Shown in pieces: positions 10,376 to 22,000 of a DNA stretch of 64,000 nucleotides. Every line of letters starts with the position of its first letter. The stretch's first letter is position 1. The position numbers and the translations under genes are program-made. The notes beneath the pieces are model-generated. The model saw only the letters and a list, made by a program, of their open reading frames with translations. It was not told the origin of the DNA and searched no databases. Source of the DNA: Polydactylus sextarius (lineage: Eukaryota; Chordata; Actinopteri; Polynemidae); NCBI GenBank assembly GCA_016801845.1, contig CM028908.1, positions 19,851,047-19,915,046 of the forward strand. The letters are read 5' to 3'.

Positions 10376-10640
10376 GAGCTCGCACTCTACGCTTCTCCGC
10401 TCACCTGCGCGGAGGCGCGAGCCCTGAGAACAAACCGGCTCCGGAGCTTTGTCGTTCATTTATCACCTTAAAGCAGCGGGATGGGATTACCGCCCAGCGC
10501 ACCTGCAGAGCCGGCGCTGTCAGCCGGTTAACAGCAGAGAGACGGAGGAGGAGGGCTCGGCATTATGCTGTTACCGCATTTTAACACTAAATAACTGTTG
10601 CATTGCTACACACAGCCCGCTTTCACTACTGTGGTTACTA
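10376..10640. other. GC-rich distal flank of the ID1 regulatory region
   Basis: CpG-rich continuation of the upstream block, falling off abruptly near 10570 into AT-rich DNA. No convincing coding exon. Confidence 0.45.
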
Positions 10641-11760
10641 TAAAACTTTTTTTTCAAAAGCTTTTTTTTTTTTTTTGTCATGCACTTTATTTTATTTGTT
10701 GTAGTGATGACAGTTTGTGTCACACAGCGTTGGCCAGTCATGAATCAAATTAATTTAGATTGTAGCTTATATTTATTTATTTTAAATTAATTAATTCACT
10801 ATTTACATTTACTACACTGACTTCATTAGCCAATTTCATTATACTAATTATACTAATACAACAATAATAAAAAAATAACAATAATAAGAGCAAATACAAC
10901 AACATAATACTCATAACTAGCTATCTCAATATAATGTAGTGGAAGAAATAAGTGCAAAGGTGGAATATATATATAAAAACTATAACAAGTTTAAAACCCC
11001 TGCTTATAATACTATCACAAAAATGTACTTAAATTTCGAAAATGAAAGTAGTCCACTTATTATGGTATCATTGGCTATATGTAGGAAGTATATCCTCTTC
11101 TATTGTAGCTAGCCATTGTGAATCTGTTTTATATCCTTGTACGATGTTTAGCTAATTGAATCCATCATAATGTATCAGATATCACTAGCCAATTGTATAT
11201 TTTGATTGTAAAATAAGAATATGTGAGGTAACTTAACTATAACTGTAGAATAACTGTAATGGAGCAAAAGGAGCATAGTTTCCCCTCTGAAATGAAATTA
11301 AATAGAAATGTAATCCAACACAAATACTTGCACAAAGCTACAGTCACCACTGTATGGTATCATGTTATACTTATAATTGTTTTTACTTATCAGGATCTAT
11401 GGTATCTACTTGTTTATAGATATATGTTTTTGCAAATATAACATTTTTTATTAATATTCTAGCCTTTGCACAGGCTGATGCAATGCAGATTTTTTCCACA
11501 AGTCTCATCTTGAAGGAATTAAAAAAAAAAAAAAAAAACAGCTTGTTCTTCAGATTTTAACATAAAAGCTATTTAAAGAACCACTGCTAATATCTGCACA
11601 GATGTTATTCCACAGCAAGGATAACACCAACATTGCTGTCTTGTAACAAAGTTAACTACCACCGGGACTGTTTCTTCTAGCTGTTGCAGTAGCCTGTAAA
11701 AAGTTTTTTAAAAACTTTCTTTTTTTCCCCTTTTCTTTTTTTGCCCTCTGTCCTAGGTCG
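10641..11760. other. AT-rich intergenic, no gene seen
   Basis: Strongly AT-rich, with a T tract near 10663-10677 and an A tract at 11521-11539. Frames are short and low complexity. Confidence 0.6.
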
Positions 11761-13577
11761 CAGCTGACAGGGCGGAGGGAGGGCCGGGTGGGTAGAACAA
11801 TGGGAGTGCGGTGCAGGGATTGTGGGAGAGAATCTAGGCTGGAGCCACAGTGTCTGGAGCGCCCCTCCACTCCCCTCATCCAGCTTTTGTTCAGCTGCAA
11901 AAGCTATCAGCACTTCCTACTGACACCAACAATAACTCCACACAGCTGGGCCCTTTTTAGCCTGTTTACAGCACATCAAGGCGAGGGCAGAGAGAGAAGA
12001 CAGAGGGATGAGGCAGAGGAGGGGAAAGAAAAGTGAAACATATTAGGTCCTGATTTTAACTGACAGCATGGCAGTGCCCTCATCCACCTCCCCTTCCCTC
12101 CCTCATCGCTAGCACAGAATTCATTTCCCAGTGGACTCTTTATATGTCAGCCGATTATCACTTGTATTTTATTTCTTCGACTAGCTACTGTTTGTGTCAG
12201 TGCTGTTGCAACATCCTGCATCCATCAAATGGCAAAAAGGCAATACTTGTCTTTTTTTGGGGGGCAGGGGGGTGTGTATCTTTGCTATATTTGTGCCAGC
12301 AACACGAACTGTTTTCCCAGTAGCGTTTCTTAGGATAAATTGTTCCATTTGGTGGAGGGGAAACATATTAGCTAATACGCCCTCTTTATCGCTACGACAA
12401 ATAAATCTACAAAAGCACACTACAGGAAGCCACAAGGGCAAAAGTTGGTGCAGGAATTCATTCAGAGGAAATCGGACATTCCAGCAATGCTTTCACACTT
12501 TTGCTACTATTATTATTACTGTGGGGACAATAAGTAATGCTCATACTACTTCCTGAAACATGAAAGTGACCAAACCACAGTGAAGGTGGAGGAGAATAAA
12601 TGGTTTCTTAGACAGAGGATTTTACTTTAGTATGATTATTGAGATACACTGTTGAAAAGAAACAGGGAGGAATTTGATAATGAAAGGAGAGTACCACATG
12701 CAAGTTTTCAACAATTTTTACTCACACACACAAACTCACACACACATGCACATAGGCCATCTCCTCGCAGCTGTGGGATTAGTTTCCAGTTCCCAGTCAG
12801 GCTCTTCCTGTTTGCTTGATAATGATCACACCTGCGTGCAGGTGTGTGGAGAGACTCTTATGAGACGGGGAGGGGTGTGTGTAGCGTCAGATACAGAAAC
12901 TTTAACCAAACTACAAAGTCACATCTGCCCTCAGCTGCTGTGTTTTGATTGACATGTGGCACTCAAGACTCATCGATCATAGGTTCAAGGGGAGGACGTT
13001 TATGTTGTGCTAAATGTGAGAGCTTGGCATACAGTGTCTATGGGTGTGTGCGTCATGTATGTTTCCGGTCGGATTCCTGGTGTGCCCCAGCGTGGCCTGG
13101 CACCTCCCTGGGCAGCCCAGCCTCTGTAATGACTGAGGACCCGTGGTTGGGAGTCACTTCCTGTGGGAGTCCTGGTTCAGAGATGTGTCATCAGCAGCGC
13201 AGACCGACTGGAGCCTTGCTGCCTGTTGGGTGTTTTTCCCCAGAGTGTAGGCAGCAGACTGGGTGGGTGGATGGATGCTTTCCCCTGAGAGCCAGAAACA
13301 GGTTATAGGAACACTATGACCATCTGATAGCGGGTGTATGGTGAAGGCGCACAGAAATCCTTGAGGCCCCACAGGTGTCCACTGCTGTGTCCTTGGCCCC
13401 CCGGGACGACTCATGAGGACAGCTTGGTCTCTGTCTTTTTTTCTCACTTGTGTACATGTGTATATGTGTGTGCATCCACCGGACTCAGAGCTCACCCCTC
13501 CTTCACACCCCTGTGGCCCTCTCCCTCCGCCTGGTTCCCACACACACTATCAAAGCCCTTTAATGGCTTCTAATTAG
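11761..13577. other. Intergenic, no gene seen
   Basis: Mixed composition with a short CA-rich run near 12723-12752. Open frames (for example 12949-13308 and 13154-13543) overlap on opposite strands and show no domain or paired splice sites. Confidence 0.55.
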
Positions 13578-13593
13578 CTCCCCATCTGCTGGT
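13578..13593 (-). promoter_or_regulatory. CTCF-like site (minus orientation)
   Basis: Minus strand ACCAGCAGATGGGGAG fits the CTCF core with one weak position. It faces the tandem plus-strand pair at 6.3-6.4 kb, with ID1 between. Motif evidence only. Confidence 0.35.
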
Positions 13594-14880
13594 GACAGCG
13601 CACTGGTGGCATGCTAAAGCACCCATTGAGAGCATAGGCATTGTGCTCTGGAATACTTTCCACTCCAGCGGCAATTGCCTGGTGAGAGAGCTTTAGTTGT
13701 GGGTGTGGGGGGATACTGGGGTGGGGCTGGGTGGGGAGGGGGTGAGAAGTAGCAGGAGGGGTTTGGGGGAGGGCAGGGGTGGAGGGATACACAATGGGAG
13801 ACAGTGTTACGGCTTGTTGCAAATCTAATAACGCCCGAGTCCCTTTTCCGTCCGCTCATCAGCCCCCCCAAGCACCACCAGCAACTATTTCACCCCTCCC
13901 TCCACTTCTTGCACTTTAGCAACAGTTTGCCACTGACATCACACAGCAGACACTCGGGTGAGCTAACACCGACTTAGCACTGAGGCTGAAACTGGCAACA
14001 CAAACCTGATAAGGTGCTTCACTTGCTTTGAGGAGCCTTGTGGCCATGGCATCTGACTCAACAATAGCTGCATCTCTACATGTTTCCTAATGAAGCCTCT
14101 TTATTAGCAGCACCTAGGTCTTTGTGAGAGCTGCCTGTTTGTCTGATTCTGTAAAGCCTTCTTCTTCTTTCCAAGACTTCCAGCAGAGCTCAGGTCCACT
14201 GGTAGCAGAAGGGGAGACCAGCTGTTCCCAGCTGGTAGCCAGAAGATGCCTATGGGGGACAGGACTGATTGCTGCTGGCCAGCTGTCCCCTGCTGGAAGA
14301 GGGAAATCAGAACAAACAAATGCTTCTGGGAAATCATCAGATCAGCTATATTATTGTCCACTATTTGCTAATTGAACAATCAGAGAAGGAGAATGTGTTT
14401 TCATATGTTTACTGTATATCCTGTACATATATTTGAATTAAGACATTTATCTGGCAAATCAAATATAGAGAGGAATTAAATCCTAAGTCAACATCCATAA
14501 CCAACAGAAAAAAGGAGAACACAACAAATGACCTGTTAAGTTTTCCTGTGATGTTAGTTAAATCAATTACAAGATCAATAAAATTAAGATGCAGATGTTT
14601 AACATGTGGGAATATATTCACGTGATGAAGCTCTCACAGGAAACTGAATGAAACATATTAAAACAGGAACTCAATCTGTTGTTTTTAAGATTCCATGGCA
14701 ACTGAATGAACTGCTTTGAAATGACAACTAAGTCTCTATGTAAAGCCACGTTATTTGTGTGTGTTTCTGTGTGTGTGAGACGAATGGTCTGTCACCTGAC
14801 CTCTCTCTCTCTCCCTCTCTCTCTGTCTGTCCCACACACACACACAAACACACACTCACACACACACAAACCCTGCACAT
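13594..14880. other. Intergenic, no gene seen
   Basis: Includes a G-rich stretch at 13695-13790, short CT and CA runs at 14801-14870, and AT-rich sequence at 14390-14660. No supported gene. Confidence 0.55.
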
Positions 14881-15275
14881 CCCCACAGCTGCACGGAGGC
14901 GTCCAGTCAGCACGGCCAGGGGACATGGGAGCCAAAGCCCAAAGATGGAGCATGGACAGTGGCAGCTGGGGAGCTGACAAAGCCCCATTCAGAGGGCCCA
15001 GGCCTGGGGACAATGGCTGGGCCAGGCTGAGCCCTCTCCTCCACTCTTCCACCCAAAGATTAATACTTCAGATGGGCTTCCCAGTGGCAGGCAGGGCTAA
15101 AAGGAGAGCCCTCCTGTTTGTCACTGGGCATTGTGCGAGTCGCCTGAGAACCAACCTCTTGGATGGGCTTGACAAATGAGAGCCGCCATTGACAGTGAAC
15201 AGATTGGGCCCGCCACTTTTGTTTTGATTGTGGAGCGGGTATAATCAAGTTATTTGGGCCTTGGGGAGTTTTTGT
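14881..15275. promoter_or_regulatory. Candidate conserved noncoding element
   Basis: High-complexity GC-rich block with repeated GGGCCC/GGCCCAG words, followed at 15180-15270 by Sox-like ATTGTGG and TTTTGTTTTG. It lies between simple repeats and lower-complexity DNA. The enhancer call is judged from texture only. Confidence 0.3.
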
Positions 15276-16794
15276 TTCTTTCTCCTGATGCTCTTGACAC
15301 TAAAGTCCTACCTAACAGTCTCTGCTGGTTCAGCTGTGATCTGAGCCTGCTCAAGTTTCCCGTCTTGTTTGTTGTTTCTATTTATCAAAGCTGTATAGAG
15401 GGTGCAACAGCAAGAGGAAGTTAATGTACTTGGGTGTGGGAATGTGCCTATCTATTCATGTGGTCTACAGAAGGCAGCGCAGGTGCAACAGGTGTAGGTG
15501 TGTGTATTCTTGTCGTAATCAAAAGAGCTACAGTGCAGCGTTATTGTAATGTTTTCTATGCAGATGTCCCTTGTACACCTGACCTAAATAAAGTGTCAAA
15601 AGAAACAGCTCAGCCAGGGGACTACAGTAACCAGAGATACTGTTAGGTAAGGGTGGGGGGTAAATGCTTAGCAGCTCGGGTGTACCACCCCCCTTCCCCT
15701 ACTCTCCCTTCCCTTTTCTCTGTGAGTGCAGCGCAGGTGTTTAGCCCCCAGCAAGGCAACATTTCTGGTTAAACTGCAGGAACGCTGCCCCACCTTCTCA
15801 CCGGGAACTAGAAGTGGCCGCAGAGTACACAGCGTCACACCTGCACACCTGTGCTTGCTCTGTGTGTGTGTGTGTTTTGCTTCTGTGATCACGTCACATG
15901 ATTTCGCAACAGGAAGTATTCTATTGCACGGTTTTAGTAAGAAAGGGAGGCATGCATTCAGTCAGCATTTCATTTGCAAATGTCAGTTTAATCTTACTAG
16001 ATAAATCAGACTAATGTAAAAATAATTTTTGATAAAGCCATGAGCAGGAAGTGAAGCTTCATTTTCATGCTCTGTTGTTACAGTAAAAGAAGCTCTGGGC
16101 CAGCTGTAGTGTCTGTCTGCGGTGCTGTTATTGCTGTGCGTCCACCAGCCATTCTCACGATAAAGGAATGTGCCCTTCTTGTAAAAATACATCAACCCCC
16201 AGCAAGTGTCACAAGCTTCATTCCCTTTCCCTGTTTTCCCTGTTCACTCCCATCCCTGTTCATCCGCCCTAGTCTCCATCAACCCCACCACCACCACCCC
16301 CTCTACTGGGTGCATCTACTGCCAGTCTCTCAGTACCCTCTGCCGCCTGGTGAAGATCCTCCACTGGTTCCCACGTAGCACTGAGTGACACACAGTTATA
16401 AGACCAGTGCCCTGCTTTTCATCCAGGGCCCTCTTCCAGGAATACGCTTGTGTGAAAACTTCGATGCAGCAGAAGGTGCCCTACTTTTAAACTTCATTCT
16501 TCTCCCTAGGATTGTTTCAGGGGGGTTAACAAAAGGGGAAAGGGACTGTGTGCGGGTCAGCACGGGTGTGTATGTGTGTGTGCATCTAGGTTATACTGGT
16601 ATGCGTGTTCGTGTGCACGTCTGTGTTTATGCAACAGTGTGTATGCGTGTGTGCACGTGAGGGGAGGGCTGGAGGATTATAAAGAGGAAGTGAATGGGAA
16701 GTACACACTCAGTGACAAAATAAGAGGGAGACATTCCTTTGCTGCCCCTCCTCCTCCCCCCTGCTCCCTCTTTCTCTCCTCTCCCTCCACTGTG
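15276..16794. other. Intergenic, no gene seen
   Basis: Mixed composition with short GT-rich runs near 15850 and 16560-16660. Frames at 16067-16660 carry no domain. Confidence 0.55.
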
Positions 16795-17005
16795 GCAGGG
16801 CCCTGGGAAAATCAAACAGGTGGTTTGGGCCTGGCAGGAAAGCTGGCTGGGCCCAGGGTGGGCAGGCCTACAGGCTGCTGGGGGCTATCAAAAGCTCTTA
16901 GGCCCAGCTTTAGGCCAGCACTCTGAATGGCCCCAGGCTTCATTATCATGTGAATTCTGGGAACTGCCCCGGGCCCCCAGTAACACCAGTGAGCTGCCCA
17001 TATGG
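16795..17005. promoter_or_regulatory. Candidate conserved noncoding element
   Basis: GC-rich high-complexity block with several GGGCC/GGCCC words and TCF-like ATCAAAC and ATCAAAAG cores (about 16810 and 16888), then GGCTTCATTATCATG. Frames through it end without usable splice pairs. Enhancer-like by texture only. Confidence 0.3.
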
Positions 17006-18256
17006 CGTTCGCTTGGCAACTAGGGAGAGAAACACCACCACCACTACCCCACCCACCCCACACACATACACTCCTCCATTCCAGCACTTCTGATATCAAA
17101 GGAGAACAAGGAGGAGAGGGAAGCAGCAGCTCAAGGTCCCTTTGGCTCATGCACCCCCCCACCCCCCTTTCAGCCCCAGACCTCTCCTGGGGGGGCTGGA
17201 CCACACAGAGCAGCGCTGGACTGTCCTTAGGGACCCTGGATAACACCACTGTCCCATAGAGCACCGCAGCTAGCTCAGCTCTGGGTGGATTTACCCATTG
17301 AATTAGCATTTAAGACACATTCTAAAGCTGTCAATTTAGCATCAGAGTCAAAGCTCTGACAGATAAAGATGTCAGCAGCCTCTCAACTTCATGAGAGCAC
17401 TCCCCTAATCAGCTGTCCTCTTCCCATCATCCCCTTATTCACTGAGGAATTTATTCCTTTTGATTGATCACCATTAAGGCCTGATCAAGGAGACACTGGA
17501 ACGGCATAATTTGTCTGTGTGTGTCTGTCAGATGTTTGGTTATGGTGAGTGCCAGGACTAGTTGTTGAACAGCTGAGTCAGTCATAAGCTTTTCTATTAC
17601 AGAGTCTTTCCTTCTGTTCCTGGAATTTTGTTCTCAGTATTGTACTTCATTTCATGCAAGTAAAGTAATCAAATTGGGTTTTTTGTAAATACTGAGCTGC
17701 ACCAGCCAAAATGCTAATGATAAAAAAAATTCCTGCAGTAATGTCTGCAGTAATCCACTGTAGATGGACTGGACCAAGCACTCTCCCCTCCCATTAGCAG
17801 TGATATAAAAACCCCAGTGAGATTCATCTGAGGTAAATAACCTTGTGAGTCATCTGATTTTCCTGGATGAGGATGAGGACACTTCTACATGGGAGATGTC
17901 ACTTAACAGCAGCGTAGGAACGTTGCTCCAGCTGCTGCTCTCCAACACCTGTGATATACAGATTGGCGGTGGGGGTAGAAGGAGGAGGAAGTGTGTGAGC
18001 GATGTGTGTTATATGTGCCACATGACCTCATGCTGATGAGGAGACTTTGGATGGCTTTGGCATTGTTCATTGTGATTACCGATGTGTACATATGTGTGTG
18101 TGTGTACGTGTGCGTGTGTATATGTGTAAATGATCCTATATGGCATATATGGATGAACTAGTTGGCTTACTTTACTGCTTGCACCTGCGATACGGCAGGA
18201 ACGGTATGGAAAGCAGAAGAGAGCAAAAACAAAGAGGGAGGGAGGAGTGTGTGAGG

Positions 18257-18291
<35 letters not shown>

Positions 18292-18941
18292 AGAGAGACA
18301 GAGCTGAAAGTGTGATCTGACTTCTGAGGAACTCTGCTGGTGATTCATTGTTACACATGGAGCAATTCACTCCCTCTGCAGCTGTGCGAGCCACATGCGC
18401 AATATGATTTCACAACATCTTGCCTGTCCTTGGAAATTCCTTTTTTTCACGCAGCCCTCTCACCCCCTTCCCTCATATCTGCGTGCTGGCGGTGTTATTC
18501 TGACGGAGAGGCAGGTGCACGACTTAGTCATTCTTTTCTTCCCCAAATGGTTGTGTGCTTCACTGTGGCTTTAGTCAGCCAGAAGGGCTTGACCAAAGAT
18601 CCCAGTCCGAGTCATGTGTTTATCATACAGTAGTCTTTACAGAACTGCTGGTGATGGTGTTGTTATCACTCAGCTCATCACTTCTCCTGCTGGAAGCATA
18701 ACAGAGATGTCTCAGACACAAAAACTTGGGTGACTCAGCGTTTATAGCCAACAGTTTTGGCTTTTTTTTTTTTTTTTTTTTGCCTTGCAGAGTGTTTGTT
18801 TATCTGTACAGTATCAGCCTCTCTCTCGCACCATCTTTTCACTGTCTTTCTAGGATTCAGGGTCCAGTTGTGACCCAGGGGAGCGACAGTAGGATTCCAC
18901 CCAAGATGTCGAGTGTGTTTTGGAGCTGTGAATCATCCCAG
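17006..18941. other. Intergenic, no gene seen
   Basis: Contains a (GA)n run at 18259-18288 and a poly(T) tract near 18763-18781. No coding, RNA or mobile-element signal recognised. Confidence 0.55.
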
Positions 18942-18949
18942 CCCCCCCC

Positions 18950-19046
<97 letters not shown>

Positions 19047-19052
19047 ACACAC
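18942..19052 (+). repeat. Poly(C) plus (CA)n microsatellite
   Basis: About eleven C residues followed by about 50 CA units with one AT interruption near the 3' end. His-Thr and Cys-Val frames here are repeat artefacts. Confidence 0.98.
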
Positions 19053-21838
19053 CCCTTTACTGACTCTCAACTAACCCCTTTACCAATTGTCTGTTTATAA
19101 CAGACCCCAGCTCGCAGCAGTGAGGAGACTGATGTCACGTTTACACATCGATGTCACAATGATGCCATTTTCAGTAATCCAGAAACATGACTGTTTCACA
19201 CAGACTGGTCTTCAGCAACACTGAAATGTGCCTGGAGTAATGTCGAATGGGTCCAAATGAATTACAGACCTCCATTTTCCACATTTGGGAAAATTATAGC
19301 TAAAGATGGTATAATGTGGTAAATTAGCACTTAACTGTGTTGCTAACTACATGACACTTTTTAATAGTAGTGACTGTGACTGTGATGTTTCTTTAACTCA
19401 TATCATTTTAATCAAAAGTGTCATAATAAAAATGTACTGCATTTTTTATTGATTTAAGTAGATTAATTGAATGTACCTTTGTTTCTAATGTATCAGTATT
19501 GTTTTGGTCTTGGTGTGAAATTGATTCATGCAAGATTCAAGTTTTAAATGCAACTTAGTCATAGCCATGAAACTACATTTAATGCAGTTATACAAGATAT
19601 AATTGGTTACTGTAGAAGAAGTTGCAGGTGAACTCAAATCCTCTCAGTTATGTCAGTCAGGTGGGTGGTATCTTTAGTAATAGATATCAGCCTTTAATGA
19701 ATATAACATGTTTTATATAGAGTATCTTTTAAGAGCTATAGTCATTGTTTCATGAAGCATTTTAATTCCTAATCCCCTGCTCCACCCACCTATACACACA
19801 CACACATCTCTTATCCCTCTTCGCGCCGAAAGAGCCAGCAGGAGAAATTGAAAGAAAAGAGAATGGCCCTTCGAATGGCGAGGAATGAGAGTTGAGTTGA
19901 GGAACAAGTGAGTGAGTTAGAGAATGAGAAAATGAGAGGGAGAGACAGCATGGATTCTTTTCTTTGGGGCCTTAAAGACATGTTTCCCTCAGATGTTGGC
20001 TCTTCTTCAGATGCTAATGGTTCACTCTTATTCCCAAGCTGGGCCTTAGCATAACAATGCAGTGGAAGTGAAAGAGCTAAACCTCTGCTTTCTTTAAGAA
20101 GCCAAAGCTGGGCTTTTCTTGTGGACTAATGCCCCTCTCTCTCTTTGTGCTCTCAGTGAAAGGCCTGTGGAACGCAAAGGCAAGGTGATCACAGAGTTTA
20201 CTGAAAATGAGACTGAAACAACACACGAGCCTGGCCTGAAATTGCATTGGTGAAGTCACTGCAAGCTTAGAGAAATGACCAAATATAGAATAGTGCATTG
20301 GCTGGCCCTGAGCCAGAGTACTCACTCTCCTGAGTATGATGACAGCAGTCATTTTGAATATTATCAGCTTTTGCTTTTAAAGCTGTGCTGAATTATGTCT
20401 GTTGGAAGACTCCAACACAAATGATGTTATGACTGTGTGTCCCGTGCTGACTCCAAGACGCCAAGAGCCCCATCTGAGAAGCAGTTGTGAGCCTGAAGGG
20501 TTTTTGGATGAACTGCAGTCTGACCTTGACAGGGTCCTGGTAGATAGTGTTGTAAGGCCCTGATAGCCTCTGATAGCAAACAGAAAGCATATGGTTTCCT
20601 GTTTTATCATTTATCTGTTAAGAATGAACAAGATCAGAGGTAAAGGACATGAAAAGGGACATGAAGATACTGTACAGGTCATGCTGGCTGTGGTGAGACG
20701 TGATGACTTCATGTTACCCGCGTTAGTGCAAAGTCAGAGTGTTCCTTCTTATTATATGTCATTCAATTTTCTGCTTTTGTGCAAAAGTGGTTCTTTTGAA
20801 TTTGGAGCGCTCTCAAAGGGCACATTTTGAGATGTGGTTTCAAGGCTGGCTGGCATTTTATGACTGCATGTTTATGACATAGACGCACATAAAAATATTG
20901 TATGCTGGAAATATATGCTGCAGTTTTACAGTTTTAAAGCGAGCAGTCAATGCAATTAATGCTATAATAGAAACACATGCTAAAATATATTGATCCATGC
21001 AAGAGAGATTAAAGTGTCCCATGAGAAAAACATGGCAGTTTAAATGCAGATACATGGTGCAGACCAACCAGAATAGCATTTCATATATAATATGATGTAT
21101 AAAAGGAAAGTTAATACACACGGCATACATAAATAGTAAGGGTATGAAGTGTTGTTGCACCAAAAGAAGAAACAAAGAGGGAAAAATACTGAAAGAAAAG
21201 TCCAGCTGCACAGTAACTGATATGAGTTAAAAAGCCATCAGTGCCTTAAATGACATGTGAACTCTAAAAAATCTAAATGAGGCTTCATCTGTTGTCCCTC
21301 AGGCCCCACAGTGACAATGGATGACTAAGTACCCCCCAATTACCAGGTTTTAACCCATTAACACCCCTGATGCTGTCCTTCTTTCTCTCTCTGCTTGCAG
21401 CTCTCCTTCACTTCCCCTCTCTCTTTATGCAGATGAGCAGTCGGTCCAGGTGCAACACTGAGGAAGTTAGCACCTCCTCACCACAGCAACACACTCTGTT
21501 TACATGCAAAACGCTGGCCTTAGTCAGAAAATGTGTGAACACAGGTGTGCGTGTGAGCAAGCGTGGTGGGGATATCGTCACCAGAGCTACTAATCTGTTT
21601 GTCCTGACGTACCGTGTGTTTGCTCTGATACTGCTGAATTGCGGCATTGTGTAATTAGATGTTTTGCGGCGACACATTTCAGTTTTCTATTGTAAGAGAT
21701 TGCAGAAGGAGAAAAGCAGCTGAAAATATGCTGTTCACAAAGACAAGGCTGCATTTACTTGTGCTGAATTGAGCTTTTTGTGCTCTTTCATTTGTGAGTG
21801 AATATGTGTGTGTTTGTTTGTGTGTGTGTAGGTTTAGA
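19053..21838. other. Intergenic, no gene seen
   Basis: Mostly AT-rich. A moderately complex patch at 19960-20070 contains a Sox-like AACAATG. No exon with convincing splice context. Confidence 0.55.
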
Positions 21839-22000
21839 GGAAGTCAGTGGTGGCACCCAATGTCATTTGAAGCGGAGCGCCTGGCGCCACAGCATCAGGC
21901 ACATCACTCCCTGGTGCCAGGCTCATTTTTATAAGCGCTCACTAAATGACACACAGCTGGCGGCATGGAGACAGCTGTCACTGCCGTCACTACGCCCTAA
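21839..22000. promoter_or_regulatory. Candidate conserved element with imperfect GC hairpin
   Basis: High-complexity block with inverted arms CCTGGCGCCA (21880-21889) and TGGTGCCAGG (21912-21921), ten pairs with one wobble, followed by CAGCTG E-boxes near 21954 and 21972. Could be an enhancer or a structured transcript; neither is proven. Confidence 0.35.

Noticed and set aside
18726..19100. 124-codon frame with poly His-Thr, and antisense Cys-Val frames
   Set aside because: Artefact of the (CA)n array; the same applies at 27.2, 42.6 and 62.8 kb.
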